DNA of 64,000 nt from Chondrus crispus (GCF_000350225.1 NW_005178895.1:1-64000), one strand, 5' to 3'; shown: positions 43,022-54,439, numbered from the stretch's first letter. Notes: generated from the sequence alone by a model not told the origin. Numbers and translations are program-made.

Positions 43022-44259
43022 ACCATTCCGTCTTGACAGCCAACTTTCGGTGCTCTGGAGAGACTTACAGACCTCTGCTACGACTTTACTTACATGATGG
43101 CGGAGAAAACAGCTGGTGAAATGCGATATTGTCTTGTTGGTAGCTCCTGGTCCTCAATAGCGAAATTATTTTGTTCACGAGCGCAGCCTGTTCGAGGGGG
43201 GACATCCTGGTCTGCTTTGGGTGGCAATAATGAAAGTGATATCGTGTTTGCGTTTCAAATGAGCGCAATTCGTCGTGCAAAAGTGCTTGCAAATTCATGT
43301 TTCCTTTCGTGCCAATCTACTGTCAGAGTCGCATTCAGGAGAATACGTCCCAATAATGGCCCTGGCACCAGAGCCTGTGACCCTGAGCCATACAACTTTG
43401 GTCCCAACTACCAGGGCTCATGGCTCCGTAAAATCCTGGTTGATGTCAACAATTGATTTTTCTGATATTCGCCTCAAACGGCACTCCCATTGGTCCCGGT
43501 GGTGGACCTTGTTGGATCCTGCAAGCAAGGCCTCAATGATGGAATATTTCCATCCACCCTCGATCGGAGCTGTAATGCGATCCGGCATCTTTGAAAAGGT
43601 TGATGAATGTTTCTGAAGTTTCAAAGGTTCCCAAAGTGCTGCCGAAAGTTTGAGCAACTTTTTCTGCGAAACTCAGAAACATACGTAAGCAATTTTTAAA
43701 CAGCTCGATTAGCTGTAATGATATCTTCCAACTGAGCCACTTTTCCACAAAACCGAAAAGAATCGGCAAACCATTGCCAAAACGTTTGCGGAAATTTTAG
43801 GCGAAACTATAAACGTCTGTGCAAGTTTTGGAAAGACGTGGTCACAAGCATAACTGGACTTACAGTGACAGGTATTTCCCGTAGCGATTCCATCATGCTT
43901 CGTCCACTGTTGGCAGTGGCGCACCAATGATATTTAAACGATTAAAAATGCGCTACAACACGGCATACCAGGCGAGCTGAGTCATGGACCCAACACCAGG
44001 GGCAAAAATGAGACGGGGCCAGGGTCAGACGTCTCGGAGCGGATGACCGCGCAGGACCTATTCTCCTGATCGCGACTCTTTCATGCCTTTACGCGAAGAA
44101 AAAACCCCTCAGAGATCAAAGTAAAAAGCACACGACATCAGATCTTTACCCATATCCTGTGGTACCCCTGGTACGTGGGAGCTGTCAGCAAAAGAGTCGA
44201 AAGTTGCCATGTCACCCGCGTCGAAATATGCACCCGAGTAGCCAATGGTGATAACACGC
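43022..44259. other. No gene recognised
   Basis: Several frames of 70-120 codons exist on both strands, but none has a motif, sustained coding composition or neighbour support. No clear repeats or RNA genes were seen. Confidence 0.4.
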
Positions 44260-44484
44260 TTGTCAACTGGATGGGCATGATATGATATCAAGGCTGATGT
44301 CAGCCTTCCACAGCGTACATCAACCAATGACAAACAACTGAATCCAGTAATCTGAACACTGTATTTAGAGGCGACGCGGGTTATACTCTAAAGAATGGGA
44401 AAGGGGGCTGATATCGATATCAGCACTCCCTTTGAGGGCTGATATTGGTATCAGCCCATCATATCATGCCCATCCGGTTGACAA
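44260..44484. mobile_element. MITE-like element, 225 bp, with 27-bp inverted ends
   Basis: The left end at 44260-44286 begins TTGTCAACTGGATGGGC. Its reverse complement, with one mismatch, forms the right end at 44458-44484 (GCCCATCCGGTTGACAA). Inside are more palindromes: GCTGATATCGATATCAGC near 44410-44427 and GGGCTGATATTGGTATCAGCCC-like sequence near 44435-44456. Together these would fold into a long hairpin. There is no coding capacity. A small non-autonomous DNA transposon is the best reading. No obvious target duplication is seen directly outside the ends. Confidence 0.65.
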
Positions 44485-44554
44485 ATTGCACCTAATGACC
44501 GGCAGAACGTGAGCTAACGATTTATTTGAAATGAATGTGTAAATTATAGATTAC

Positions 44555-45151
44555 ATGCCGCCGTGTTTTCCACATGAGGTAGATTCAAAGATGGAACTAC
44601 GCAGCAATCGCGTTTTGAACCGAAGTTTAGCAGCAGATACTTCTTCGTCTGTCCCTCCTCCATCTGTCCCTCATTCATCCCCCTCCTCTCACGTCCTTTT
44701 GCTGGAAAACGAAATGCAGCCGAGCACCAGTGCCGACCTCGGTGGGTCAGCCGACGTGATCCACATCCAAACCCTGACGCCTAACAGCAAGCGTCGGGTT
44801 TTGATTATTATAGAGGAGGTCAGCACACCAGCCAAGAAGGCGGAACTCGATCAGTTGAAGAAGGAAATGGCAGAAGAACAGAAGGCGATGAAGGAAAGAA
44901 TTAAGAGCCTCGAGTCTCAATTGGAATCCGCTGATCTAACAGGCATGAAGAAACTGTTACATTCGATCCTTCACTTCATCAACGAAGGGATAGGAGGAAA
45001 GCCTGTTAATGGAAAGAGACCAGTTAAATTTGCTCGCTGTATGCAAGCGCCGAAACATTTACCGGTTGAATCGGAGTCCATGAGCTCTATGGCTTTCTCG
45101 TGCGTTGCATGCGATCAAGGTGTCAACTCCCTGTTTCATAGAAATGTGTAA
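44555..45151 (+). CDS. Hypothetical coiled-coil protein, 198 aa
   Basis: No family recognised. The N-terminal 80 residues are Ser/Pro-rich and probably disordered. A clear coiled coil follows at about residues 90-130 (KKAELDQLKKEMAEEQKAM, then KERIKSLESQLESA), then a helical LLHSILHFINEGIGG. A second Met (MELRSN, codon 13) is a plausible start. A few bases after the stop the sequence shows no continuation. It may be a small host gene or an exon of one. Confidence 0.45.
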   Translation: MPPCFPHEVDSKMELRSNRVLNRSLAADTSSSVPPPSVPHSSPSSHVLLLENEMQPSTSADLGGSADVIHIQTLTPNSKRRVLIIIEEVSTPAKKAELDQLKKEMAEEQKAMKERIKSLESQLESADLTGMKKLLHSILHFINEGIGGKPVNGKRPVKFARCMQAPKHLPVESESMSSMAFSCVACDQGVNSLFHRNV

Positions 45152-45905
45152 TTTCATTCTACGTAAGACCGCTTGGTACGCGCAGTTAGAATAAGCATAA
45201 GAACGAATAAAAGTTTTACCATTGCGCTGAATACTGTTGCACAATTGCCTCGACGAAAACATCGTCTCGAGATCTCGTCCTCAATCCAAAATCGAATCCG
45301 TCGCAGACCCACCTTATCTGGCCTCGTCTTTGACAAGCTGAAGATTCATCCCTACGCCATTGGACTCCTTTCTATAATGGCACAGCGCGAAGAGCATGTG
45401 GCGAGATACCTCTGCCCGACAATGAGTTTCTATGACCGCGACGAGGGAACTGTTGCCTGCGTCTAGGAAATTCCGTCACCACCTGGTCTGCTGGCAATCA
45501 TCCGATGTTCTATCATACCCATAAAGTAGTGCGTGCTTCAAGAAACATGACATGCGTGCTGTGCTTGACTCTGCCTGGTATCGCGTGGAGAAGGCAAGAG
45601 CACATCGTGCTGTCAAGGTTATCCTCGTGATAAATGCATTATAAATTGGCGTCTCGACGACAGCAGGATAAACAGACTTGACTCGAATCTTATGCTCTGC
45701 AAGCTCGCGCGGGACAAGCGACTAGAGAGTTGCGAGGACTGTGAGCAGGGCCGGGAGGACGAGGAGCTCTAGGCAAGAGGAGGGGGACCACGGCTTCTCG
45801 CTGCTCGTTGGAGACTGCGACGATTGGCGTGGTAGGAAGAGGAGAAGGAAGGGGAGGAAGGGGGATGCCGGGATCTTCAGGAGTATAAATCGAAAATATC
45901 TGTTA
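45152..45905. other. No gene recognised
   Basis: Only weak frames are present (for example 45173-45466, Arg-rich, no motif). A purine-rich AGGAAGGGGAGG tract lies near 45840-45865, just outside the Harbinger element. Confidence 0.4.
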
Positions 45906-46403
45906 GAGCATCTCCACTGGTTGGTGTTTTTTGGGTCTAATGATCTATGGCCCATGAATTTTAGACCCATTAGACAATTTCGTCTCCACTCGTTCAAAAA
46001 AACACTGGGTCTATCCCTACCAAAAAATACCGTGGGTCTATCGCAGGATCTATTCAGACCCCGAAATAGACCCGGCAATAGACCCGATCTATTCGCCACG
46101 TTGCACACGTGAAGCACAAATCTTGGCATTTCTCGTCCTGCCTTTCTCGCCACCGCCGCCCCCATCCCCTTCGCCTGACCTACGGGTTATTTCCAGTCAT
46201 ACGGTTCCCGCGACATTTATGTGCTACCCAAACTGCCCATTGCCGTCCTTCACTGTTTTGTGACGGAAAGAGCGCGCGAAGGTCTTCCATACTGCGCACA
46301 CGTACACATGGAAATTCATTTATCAAGCATGACGGAGGTACGCACATCTCCTCCCCCTTTCTTTTTACTAACATATCCCTCCTGCTTCTCCTGTTTGGCC
46401 GTC

Positions 46404-47427
46404 ATGGGAAGAGGAAAGTCATGGACGCCCGTTGAGGACGTCATAGCATGCAAGGCGTACATGGGGGTATCTGAAAACGCGGTAACTGGATCGTCACAAC
46501 GGAAAGGAACTTTCGAAGCTCAGATGCCGAGCGGTACAACGATTTAATTACAAACCATTACGAGCAGGGAGATGTGCTACTACCTCTGGAATCACGTTCC
46601 GGTTGCTCAGTCCGGCAAAGATTTAAGGATATCAAAGCAGCATGCATGAAAATGGAGGCAAATATGAAAAGGATTAAGGCAGCGATGACCGGTAATGTCA
46701 CGGATTCAGATCATAAGCGAGTTGCTACAGCTCTTTACAATGGCCAGGTAAGTTCTGCAACAGAAATGTACTTGTACCGTTCTCCGGATCCCGTCGAGCC
46801 CGTTCGACCTTTCCCATTTCCTGAAGCTTGGAAATTTTTGTCGAGCACAAGAAATTAGACATCTATCGATGAAGTGACAACCAAAGCCGAGAAGCGTAGA
46901 AATGCTCAGAAAAAGCGAGCAGAGGCTGCTGCAGCAATATATGATGAGGAGGGAATCGCGATAGAAGAGTCGCAGGAAACAGGAGCACCCGAGGTGCAAG
47001 TGCCAGACGCTATCTCTCGACCTGTAGGCATCAAAAAGACGAAAAACATAAGCAATGCACTACGCGTCAAAAAAGAAGCAAACGAAAGCTAGAATTTCTA
47101 GGAAAAGTGCAACAAAGAAAAGCAATTGTTGCAAAAAAGGCTTTGGTACTGGCGAAGCTGAGAGAACGACGAGAATTTTTTTCGAGCGAGGGGGTGAGCG
47201 CACAAGCAAGATCGAAATACCTCCGCCTTACCGAAAGAAAGATGCTCGCTGATTTGGAAAAGGACTTGGACGAAGAGTTAAGCACCTGTCCAACGGAAGC
47301 GGCTTGTTATGGTGAGGATTCGAGTTCTGCACACGCATTGATCGCAAATGGAGAAGAATTTAATCATCCCGATGATGATGACCCGCTTCCAACTGAGATA
47401 CGTACATCCTATGTCTCTGGTGATTAG
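46404..47427 (+). pseudogene. Harbinger Myb/SANT-like partner protein, broken
   Basis: Harbinger elements need a second, Myb-like protein that brings the transposase to the DNA. The start MGRGKSWTPVEDVIACKAYM reads as a trihelix/SANT helix with the family's W at position 7, followed by VSENAVTGSSQRKGTFEAQ. A frameshift near 46520 separates this from the next block (RYNDLITNHYEQG, then RSGCSVRQRFKDIKAACMKM). In-frame TAG codons lie at 46856-46858 and 47090-47092, and a further frame change precedes the last block (47107-47427), which has a Lys/Arg-rich helix and an acidic tail. The middle has the KRRNAQKKRAEAAAA basic coil typical of these proteins. Confidence 0.75.
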
Positions 47428-47835
47428 ATTTCTTAGCCGGCTTCGAGGCCTCGAAGCATGCAGATGAAAGATATTCTTAATGAGACATCCACACATTGCG
47501 GTCACTGAGGGAGAGTCACATTTTTGTGACATACATTAAAGCTTTTGCAAGTGCTAACTGCTGCGACTTGTCCCCAGGCCGTGTTCTGTCTTACTTTGCT
47601 CTGTGATAAGAGAGACGAACACGCTCATATATACTGCGTTGTACATTACCAAGGGTACTGTACTATGTGGAGGGGGATCCGACGCGCCGGTCTCGGCCTG
47701 CTCCAGGAACGTCCTAGGGGAGCTCTAATATTTTCGGGTGCAGCGTACAGCGCCCTGTGATTTTTAGAGGCGGTAGAGAGTGCGACGTAATTGAAACTGT
47801 GTCAATCAGAGAAACCCAATCCCTGTGCAAGACGG

Positions 47836-49850
47836 TCATTCAGGTTCTGTATTAGCGTAAGATTGCCAAATATGCGTGATTAAGGCTTTTGTGAGCGCCA
47901 CATGCTTGGCATAATCCCCACGATCGTGCCCTGTCGACTCAATTCTAACTGCAGACGTAAAGCACCCTGTACCGCCGTTCTTGTGGGATACCTCCTCTCC
48001 GCCCTGGGTTGGGTGAGAGGCGGAGGCTTTAGCGAGGGAGCACGCGGCGCGGACACGACGCGCCAATTGAACCGATCGGACGAGCTCGCGAAAAGGGAGT
48101 GGCTCACTGGCCGGTTACGCGCAGTCGCCCCGTGGTGCGTGAACGGGAGCGACCGGTAACGGGTTAGAAGCCAGCGCGCGCGACAGACAACCGAAAACGG
48201 ACGTACGTAGGCGCAAAAGGGACGGGGGCGAGCTTGCCCCCGTTTACTGGTGGGGACGGGTGCCAGGTCTTAACCCCCCAGAGGGACGCCTCGGACACCT
48301 GTCCCAGTACAGTAGTACAGTACCTGCCGCCTAGTGCGTGCCGGGTACTGTACACAATTAAAAAACTAGCGCCATAATTGCTACTACCGCACGGACGCTG
48401 CTACTACACGTGTGCACTACTGTACACGCGTGTTGCTTACAGACTACCGCACGGACGACACGTGTGCTAACGTACACGTGCGCCAGATTACGACCGCTCG
48501 GCATGCGCGCGCGCTCGCTACACGTGGGCACAGCCGCCCACGTATATACCGTATACGGCCGTCCGATGACCTCCGCGCGCTCGCGCCGGTCATTATACTA
48601 CAGTTCTCACCATCGGCAATTGGCACAATGATGGACCTAGAGTCGGCAGCTGTCAGAGCGTCAATCTCCGCATCAGATATCCTCACACGTCCGGTCCCAT
48701 CCCCAGAAAACCCTCCTCTGCGCTCTTCGACGATCATATTGTGAAGTATGATACAGGCAGAGACAATTTCCTCCATATCACTTGCGCTCCAGAGCCTCCC
48801 GGGGGAATATAAAATATTCCAGCGAGCGAACAGGACCCCAAAGACCCGTTCTACTGCTTTGCGAACTGCCTCTTGTCGCATTCGAAACATTTGCTTTCGC
48901 GGATTTTGTGTCTCCGGCAAAGTCTTGACAAAAAACTTGTAGTTCGGATATATTCCGTCAGCCAAGTAATAGAACCAGTCAAACCTTTTTTCTGCAATTA
49001 CACTTTCCACGCGGGAAGGAGGGTAGACTCCGCTTAAAACCTCTGCAAAGTGCGGGCTGACATCAAGGATGTTGATGTCGTTCATGCTTCCAGGGTACCC
49101 AAAGGCACAATGCCATATCTAAAGATCCAAATCGCAAATAACTTCCATTCGTAGTGTAGAGACTTTTTCTTTTCCTACGTTATGACCTTGATGTGCCTTT
49201 GGTGCATTTTTCCAATCCCACCCTGCACAGTCCACACATCCCATACAGCCCGGAAATCCTACCTGTGCAAATCGCGCTTCAATGCGCTGAAGGTCTACTT
49301 GCGTCGGCGCGCGCAGGTATTCAATTCCAAATGCAGAAACCACACCCCGGCAAAACTCTCGGAGCGACTTCAGAGCGGTAGTCTCACTCATTCTACAGTA
49401 CTCATCCACAGCGTCACCTGGAATGCCGTAGGACAGCTGCCTCATGGAAGCAACAACCTTTTGCAGCGGATGGATTCCTTTTCGTCCTGTACAGTCCGAA
49501 TTAATCCCCAGTCTTATGTAGGCGTTTCTCTCCATGACACCGTCGTACACGCGGAGAAAAAGCTCTTTCGGCATTCTGAACCTTCTTTCGAAGAGGTCAG
49601 CACTGTAAACAGGACCCCGCTCTCCCGATCCATCATCCCTCATGCTCCGCTCGTCCCAAAAGTAATCCAGCATTATGCGGCGATGCCCACCCGAAAAGTC
49701 TCGCAAGACGTTTGGACTACGTCCAGGACGGGATCCGCCGTGCTTTCCGTCATTCTCTTCGTTAAGCTGATCATGTGCTACAATAATTGTGACAGTATCG
49801 ACAATGTCGTCGTCACTGTCATGCACGAGTTCGTCTAAGTTGAAGTTCAT
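47836..49850 (-). pseudogene. Plant-type Harbinger transposase (PF04827-like), disrupted
   Basis: A DDE nuclease of the plant-type Harbinger branch. The first part (49119-49850) holds RFRMPKELFLRVYDGVMERN, a helix-turn-helix-like stretch, and the first catalytic Asp in CMGCVDCAGWDWKNAP. A single TAG at 49116-49118 interrupts the frame where the family usually has Trp (DLWIWH). The frame continues unchanged with IWHCAFGYPGSMNDINILD (second Asp) and KAVERVFGVLFARWNILY (Glu), down to 48603. There the solo LTR intervenes. Sequence like the usual C-terminus (HVALTKALITHIWQSYAN) is found beyond it at 47836-47976. So there are two lesions in an otherwise well preserved gene. Confidence 0.88.
47982..48602 (-). 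repeat. Solo Gypsy LTR, reverse orientation, nested in Harbinger
   Basis: 621 bp flanked by GTTCT on both sides (47977-47981 and 48603-48607). Read on the minus strand it starts TGTAGTATAATG and ends GTATCCCACA. It shares blocks with the Gypsy LTRs at 28.7 and 41.0 kb, such as GGACACCTGTCC and GGTCTTAACCCC on the plus strand. It is a diverged relative of that family. Solo LTRs arise by recombination between the two LTRs of a full insertion. Confidence 0.88.
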
Positions 49851-50118
49851 GGTCGTTCTGTAGAAATACGAAACTGGCAGTTAGAGAGAGGGGCGGGGGA
49901 ATTATGAAGGGAGGGGGGGCAGGCGTGCGAGAGCAGAAGATAGACCATTAGACCGTCACCGGTGGAGAGGGGTCCCTTTTTAGCACCATCTATCAATAGC
50001 ATAGACCCGCGGCCGAGTGCGGTCTAATTTTTGACTGGGAGCCAGTTGTAATTCTTCACCTGGCATTTTGGACAAATACATTATATCCCATAGACCCTCG
50101 CCAGTGGAGATGCTCTTA

Positions 50119-50600
50119 GGTCGGACTCCGACCCCATCGAGGGGTAACCACTGTGCGAAGACTACCGACAGAGCTCTCAAGAGCCCAACCATTGCAACTA
50201 ATAAAATTAGACCGCAAATAAAAAAAATTAAAATGTGTATAAAGAACTTTCCCAATTACTTTGATATTTGTCAAATTTGAATTTTCATTTGCTCAAGAAT
50301 CAGAGCTCTCAAGAGCTCTGATGATGATGAATGATTTACTGAGAGCTCTGCGAAGTGTTGAAATCAACAGATCCATGAGATCATGGATCTGCAAAACTTC
50401 GAAGATGAATAATAAGAAACAACATGAAACGCCGAACTTTCGAGCAGTGCAAAAAGTTGGAAAAAAGATGATATTGTTAAATATTTTGCGTCTCCTGAAA
50501 AGTGTCCTCAATTAATGTCAATTGGATCTGTAGGCTGGAGATGCTCTGTTGACAGAGCTCTGACAAAGCAGACAGAGCATCTCTAGCCCACAGATCCATA
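50119..50600. repeat. Palindromic segment; 74-bp hairpin at 50524-50597
   Basis: GGATCTGTAGGCTGGAGATG at 50524-50543 begins an inverted pair of about 25 bases whose other arm ends CACAGATCC at 50597. Between the arms is a short loop (TGACAGAGCTCTGACAAAGC region). Upstream, CAGATCCATGAGATCATGGATCTG is a near-perfect palindrome near 50370-50393, and AGAGCTCTCAAGAGC(T/C)C occurs near 50170 and 50303. The arm word GAGATGCTC equals part of the Harbinger end. It is probably a fragment of small non-autonomous Harbinger-type elements. Confidence 0.55.
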
Positions 50601-50911
50601 CTTGCACTACTGTCCTCTGCTTGCCACCAACCTCTCGCGCTTCCTGTCGCAACTCCTCGACCTTTGCGACAGCAGCGTCTCTCTCAAAGACACACAAATG
50701 TAGTCGGTTCTCAATATCATCTTTGGCATGAACCGCTGCTGCTCTTTCCTGTGCGGCTCTCGCAAATTCACGCATGGTTTCCTCGCGTTCGCTGTCGGCC
50801 ACCCCCGTTCTCTCTTTCAGCTCCCCTCTTCATATCGCTCACTTGTCTGTTGCGGAGTTCCAAATCTTTAAGGGCTTGGTCTTTGGATACAGTCTCCTTC
50901 GGCTGCAATTG

Positions 50912-52921
50912 TTATAAGTCTTTGATCCTGGACTCCAACAACGTTGTGTCTCTCTGACTTTGCGTTCTAGTTTCTTGCAGAGCACTGCGACACTCCGCAA
51001 GTTCTGCGATTACCTTCGCGTTCTCCTTGTCTTTCAAATCCAAAACGGGTTTCTGCTTTGGCGTGATAGATTCGTTGGCACTCATGCCATCCTGCAATGT
51101 AGCCTTTTCTTTGCTAACTAGGTAAAAGTCATATATGCACTGCTGGAGTTCCTTACGATAACATTCTTTCTCTGCATTCGACTGCTCCACAAATTCGCAG
51201 CGATTCTCCCTGTGCTTAACGCTTTCCTCCTCTGCCTTGCAAAGTGCAACTGTGATAGATTTCTCCAGCTTTCTTGAGAACTCCTGAAATCTTCCCGATG
51301 AGCTGCGTGTCTGCGAATCCTGACGCCTCTTCCTCTTATCTTCTACACGGGTTAGCAGAGTTGGGCTCAAATCGTCATCGCTCCCGGAAAAATCGAAGTT
51401 CTGATAGCCACTTGGCTAAGTCCCTGGCATTGCTCACGTCCAGCACCAACGTGCGAGAAATGCCGTAGAAAGATGTCCAGCTAGCGTATCGTCTTGTCAA
51501 GCCCCTGATGATAAGGACCAATTTCAGCGATGCAGGTGTATCGAAAGAGTGAAATACATAGCGATAGTTAGAACTTGCACTTGAGAAAAGGTTCAATACG
51601 CGCTTCATGGTTGAAACCGTCGGCAGACTCAACTTGAAGTCTTTACCGTGTGACTCAGCTCTCAGCGCTACGTCATCGAACGATTTCTGTGTCTCAACAA
51701 AACTTCCTGGTTAGCTGTATGATTTGTCTAGGATATAGATATGTGAAAACGGAAAGACTGCATGAGCTTGCGCACCTGTACTCGACAGTTCCTACTCCTC
51801 TGGTCTTCAATCTCCAGCCTCAATTTTTTGACAAGCAGATTTCGTTTCTTGAGTTTCGCTTCTGTTGATTCACGAATTTGGGTGACTTCCGCGTTATAGT
51901 TTTCTTTCTCAGATTTGAGGCTATCCGCACAAGAAAATATCGCCATGGTAAAGGAAGTCAGAAGTTCTCAAAGGAGACAACGCTGGTACTAGCCGTCAAG
52001 CAGGATTGTGTTCCGGAAAGCACTGGAACTTACGAGTTCTGGCACTCGGCCACTTGACAGTCAATTTCCTCCCTCTCAATTGCAATTTTCTTGCCCGTGA
52101 CAATCTCATCCTCACTTCTTTTTTGTATGTATGACAGTTCTCACTCAGCTGACGTCAAGAGAGGAATGTTTTGAAGAAGCGATGCAATGAGAAGGCAGAG
52201 CAACGCCAAAAAAAGTCAGAATCGAAATAATTGCAATGGAGCGCAAAGGGAATAAACTAAGTTAATTTAGACGCGTAGCTTCTTGAACTTTCCAGTCCTT
52301 GTCATCAAGAATCCGAGTATTATTTCAATTCTTGTTATCAATGATATTGTTTCAGTGCTGTACCTTTGGATTGTGTTCTTGAGAACATCTAGGATAAATG
52401 CAACAGCACAAGCGTTTCAGGAAGGGTAGGTTGATCAGCTAGCTGCATGACGGCAAAATTGTCGGCATCATTGCAAAACGTGTACTGGTCACGGACTCAC
52501 TTTCTTTCCTCTCTTCGAAGAGAGCTACGTCCGTTTCTTTCCTCGAAGCTCGCACACGCTCAACCTCTACAGACAACTTTCGAAATCGCAATTCTAAATC
52601 AATCTGTTTAGCATTTGCATTTTTCTCTGCACTCTCGGCATCCCTTAACGAGCTTTTCATTGCTTGTAATTCACTTTTCAGTCTCGCACTCGTTTCTCGA
52701 TCCAACAGTATTGCAGAATCCTGCGAACAAAGTCAGTAGAAGTATTATGAGGCAGCCCTGTCTGCAAAATGTTGTGTGATGAAAAGTAGAACTTACTTGT
52801 TTTCGAATAGTGCTTTGCAAGCCTTCCCAGATGCCTTCAAGCTACTGTAGCGTTAATGGAAGTCTAGCGACCTGATCTGCAAACTCACACGAATGGAGCT
52901 TGCGCACGTTAGTAAAACCAT
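50912..52921 (-). CDS. Intron-rich coiled-coil protein gene, probably host
   Basis: Seven in-phase exons can be read on the minus strand with GT-AG introns: 52889-52921 (start MVLLTC), 52797-52841, 52501-52720, 52034-52139, 51776-51920, 51438-51692 and about 50912-51400. The introns are 47, 76, 361, 113, 83 and 37 bp. Phases match at every junction, which is strong support. Most of the product is Glu/Lys/Arg-rich coiled coil (LKSELQAMKSSLRDAESAEK, KSEKENYNAEVTQIRESTE, AEECYRK-like segments). One exon (51438-51692) encodes a more globular part (YRYVFHSFDTPASLKLVLII). An acidic FSGSDDDLSP opens the last exon. Similar coiled-coil sequence at 50518-50802 (AAQERAAAVHAKDDIENRL) suggests the gene runs on, but I could not settle that junction. 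Function unknown; a structural or scaffold protein is likely. Confidence 0.65.
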
Positions 52922-54434
52922 AGTTCGCTGCCATTCTCGTCAAGTGTTCGAGATATGCCAACAAACCGATAGTGCGATAAAATTCCGAGGCTACGCTGAA
53001 GCTGATGGTGTTGCTTTAGTGATGTACAAAGCAACGCTGGTTAATTTAGCAGTTCGTTCTTTGATATCTGTCCGAAATTTCCCTTTTGAGAAAGGTACCC
53101 CTGGGGTAATGGTCAGAGAAAATAATACATATGCTCAAGCATTTGCTTTTGCATGCTTGAAATAGTCGTAATGTAGGGAAAGATGGAAGCGAAGAAAGTT
53201 CAGAATAGAAGAGGAAACAAAATATAGGGCATTTGAATCTAGATAGCTCAAAAATAAAAGCTCAAGTCGAGCAAGTCGGATACAACTGTCTTTCTAGCAA
53301 ATAATACCCCCATTGTTTACTATAATTTACTATAATGCAGCGTCGTTTTGGTTAGTTCTGAAAACGTGGAACAACGCTGCCCCACTGGACTAAAAGGGGC
53401 TTCAAACTTGCTGACGGGCTGTACAGTAGTTAAGCGACGTCATCGTCGCAATCTCCTTGACATCGCAATGTAGGTGTCTAGAGAGAGAGTTGTGCAGAGA
53501 GATTCCAGAGGTGACACTAAATATCAGATCACACTTCTGTTTCCTACTCGACGCCGACCTCTCATGACATCATTCTCTAGTGCGGATTTCAAAATGACCA
53601 TGTGATGTCATCGAAGCCCTCGACTCCGGTCTGATGCGATCAGAAAACATGACATGTCAGTTAACGAGACTGACATATTGCCACGATAACCTTGTGATAC
53701 AACAAACTAGATTGTTCTTCTGCGTTCACCTGATCTCAATCCATTATTAATGGACAATACCAAGGGTATGTAATCGAGTTCATCCCTCAGTGCATTCAGA
53801 TTTGATGAAAAATTTGCAGCAAAGTGATGCCATTTTGCACTCGAGTTTGGTTGCATGCGAATCCAGTCCACCAATTCTGTTACGATGATTTCTCGTTTAG
53901 CATCAATGTCCCTCTCCTCATGCTGAGCAAAGCGATCTTCTTCCATGTTGAGATGAAACTGTTTGAGAACGAAAAACAGCATAAACTGGTGTTTACGTAT
54001 GCAGTTTTGTGTGACAGTAAGATCAGTCAAGTAGACGGTTAGTCTTTTATAGTGCACATCAGAAGGATACGTATGAGACGAATATCATTGCACCGTAGGT
54101 GAATACTCTTTGGTTCTGAATAGTCTGCAAAACTTTATCAACCGATAATTACGTTCTGTAACAGTTCATACATAATTTGCAAGGACGTTGTATTCGCCGC
54201 TTTCCCCAATATCGACAATTTTAGGTGCGCTGCGATCTTTTCTGGAGAAAAGCCAGTACAGAATGAAGAATGGCGGCTAGCAAGTTCGCTTGACGTTTTG
54301 TGTGGTGCAGGAAGAGAGTAGAAACAAGAGGTGGAGACATGTTGCGGAACGGCTGGCGAAGTGGAACGTTCACATACAGCAGAAGAAACGTGCAAGTGCT
54401 GCCGATGAGAACAGAAAAAGAACTCTGGTTGGCC
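52922..54434. other. Mostly no gene; one weak small ORF
   Basis: The area upstream of the coiled-coil gene is AT-rich and probably holds its promoter. A plus-strand frame at 52893-53165 overlaps its first exon and is not convincing. ACTATAATTT/ACTATAATGC repeats occur near 53320-53340, and GATGTCATC words near 53600. The small ORF at 53707-54057 is listed separately. Confidence 0.4.
53707..54057 (-). CDS. Hypothetical small protein, 116 aa (or 79 aa)
   Basis: No family recognised. The later Met (MEEDRFAQHEERD) gives a 79-residue protein of charged, mostly helical character with AKREIIVTELVDWIRMQPNS and NLNALRDELDYIPLVLSINN. The hydrophobic spacing could be a small helix-turn-helix domain. 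No neighbour or regulatory evidence supports it. Confidence 0.3.
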   Translation of the reverse strand: MHYKRLTVYLTDLTVTQNCIRKHQFMLFFVLKQFHLNMEEDRFAQHEERDIDAKREIIVTELVDWIRMQPNSSAKWHHFAANFSSNLNALRDELDYIPLVLSINNGLRSGERRRTI

Positions 54435-54439
54435 ATACG

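Larger units (their letters stand above)
45906..50115. mobile_element. Plant-type PIF/Harbinger transposon with complete ends, dead copy
   Basis: The inverted ends GAGCATCTCCACTGG (45906-45920) and CCAGTGGAGATGCTC (50101-50115) match perfectly over 15 bases. They are flanked by the 3-bp duplication TTA (45903-45905 and 50116-50118), the standard Harbinger target. Inside are two divergent genes, as is usual: a Myb/SANT-like DNA-binding protein on plus (46404-47427) and a DDE transposase on minus (47836-49850). A solo Gypsy LTR (47982-48602) has inserted into the transposase 3' part. Both genes are disrupted, so this copy cannot move by itself. The full element is 4210 bp including the LTR. Confidence 0.93.

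Noticed and set aside
42557-43927. Several 70-120-codon frames on both strands
   Set aside because: No motif, no sustained coding composition and mutual overlap; only the 165-codon minus frame was kept, at low confidence.
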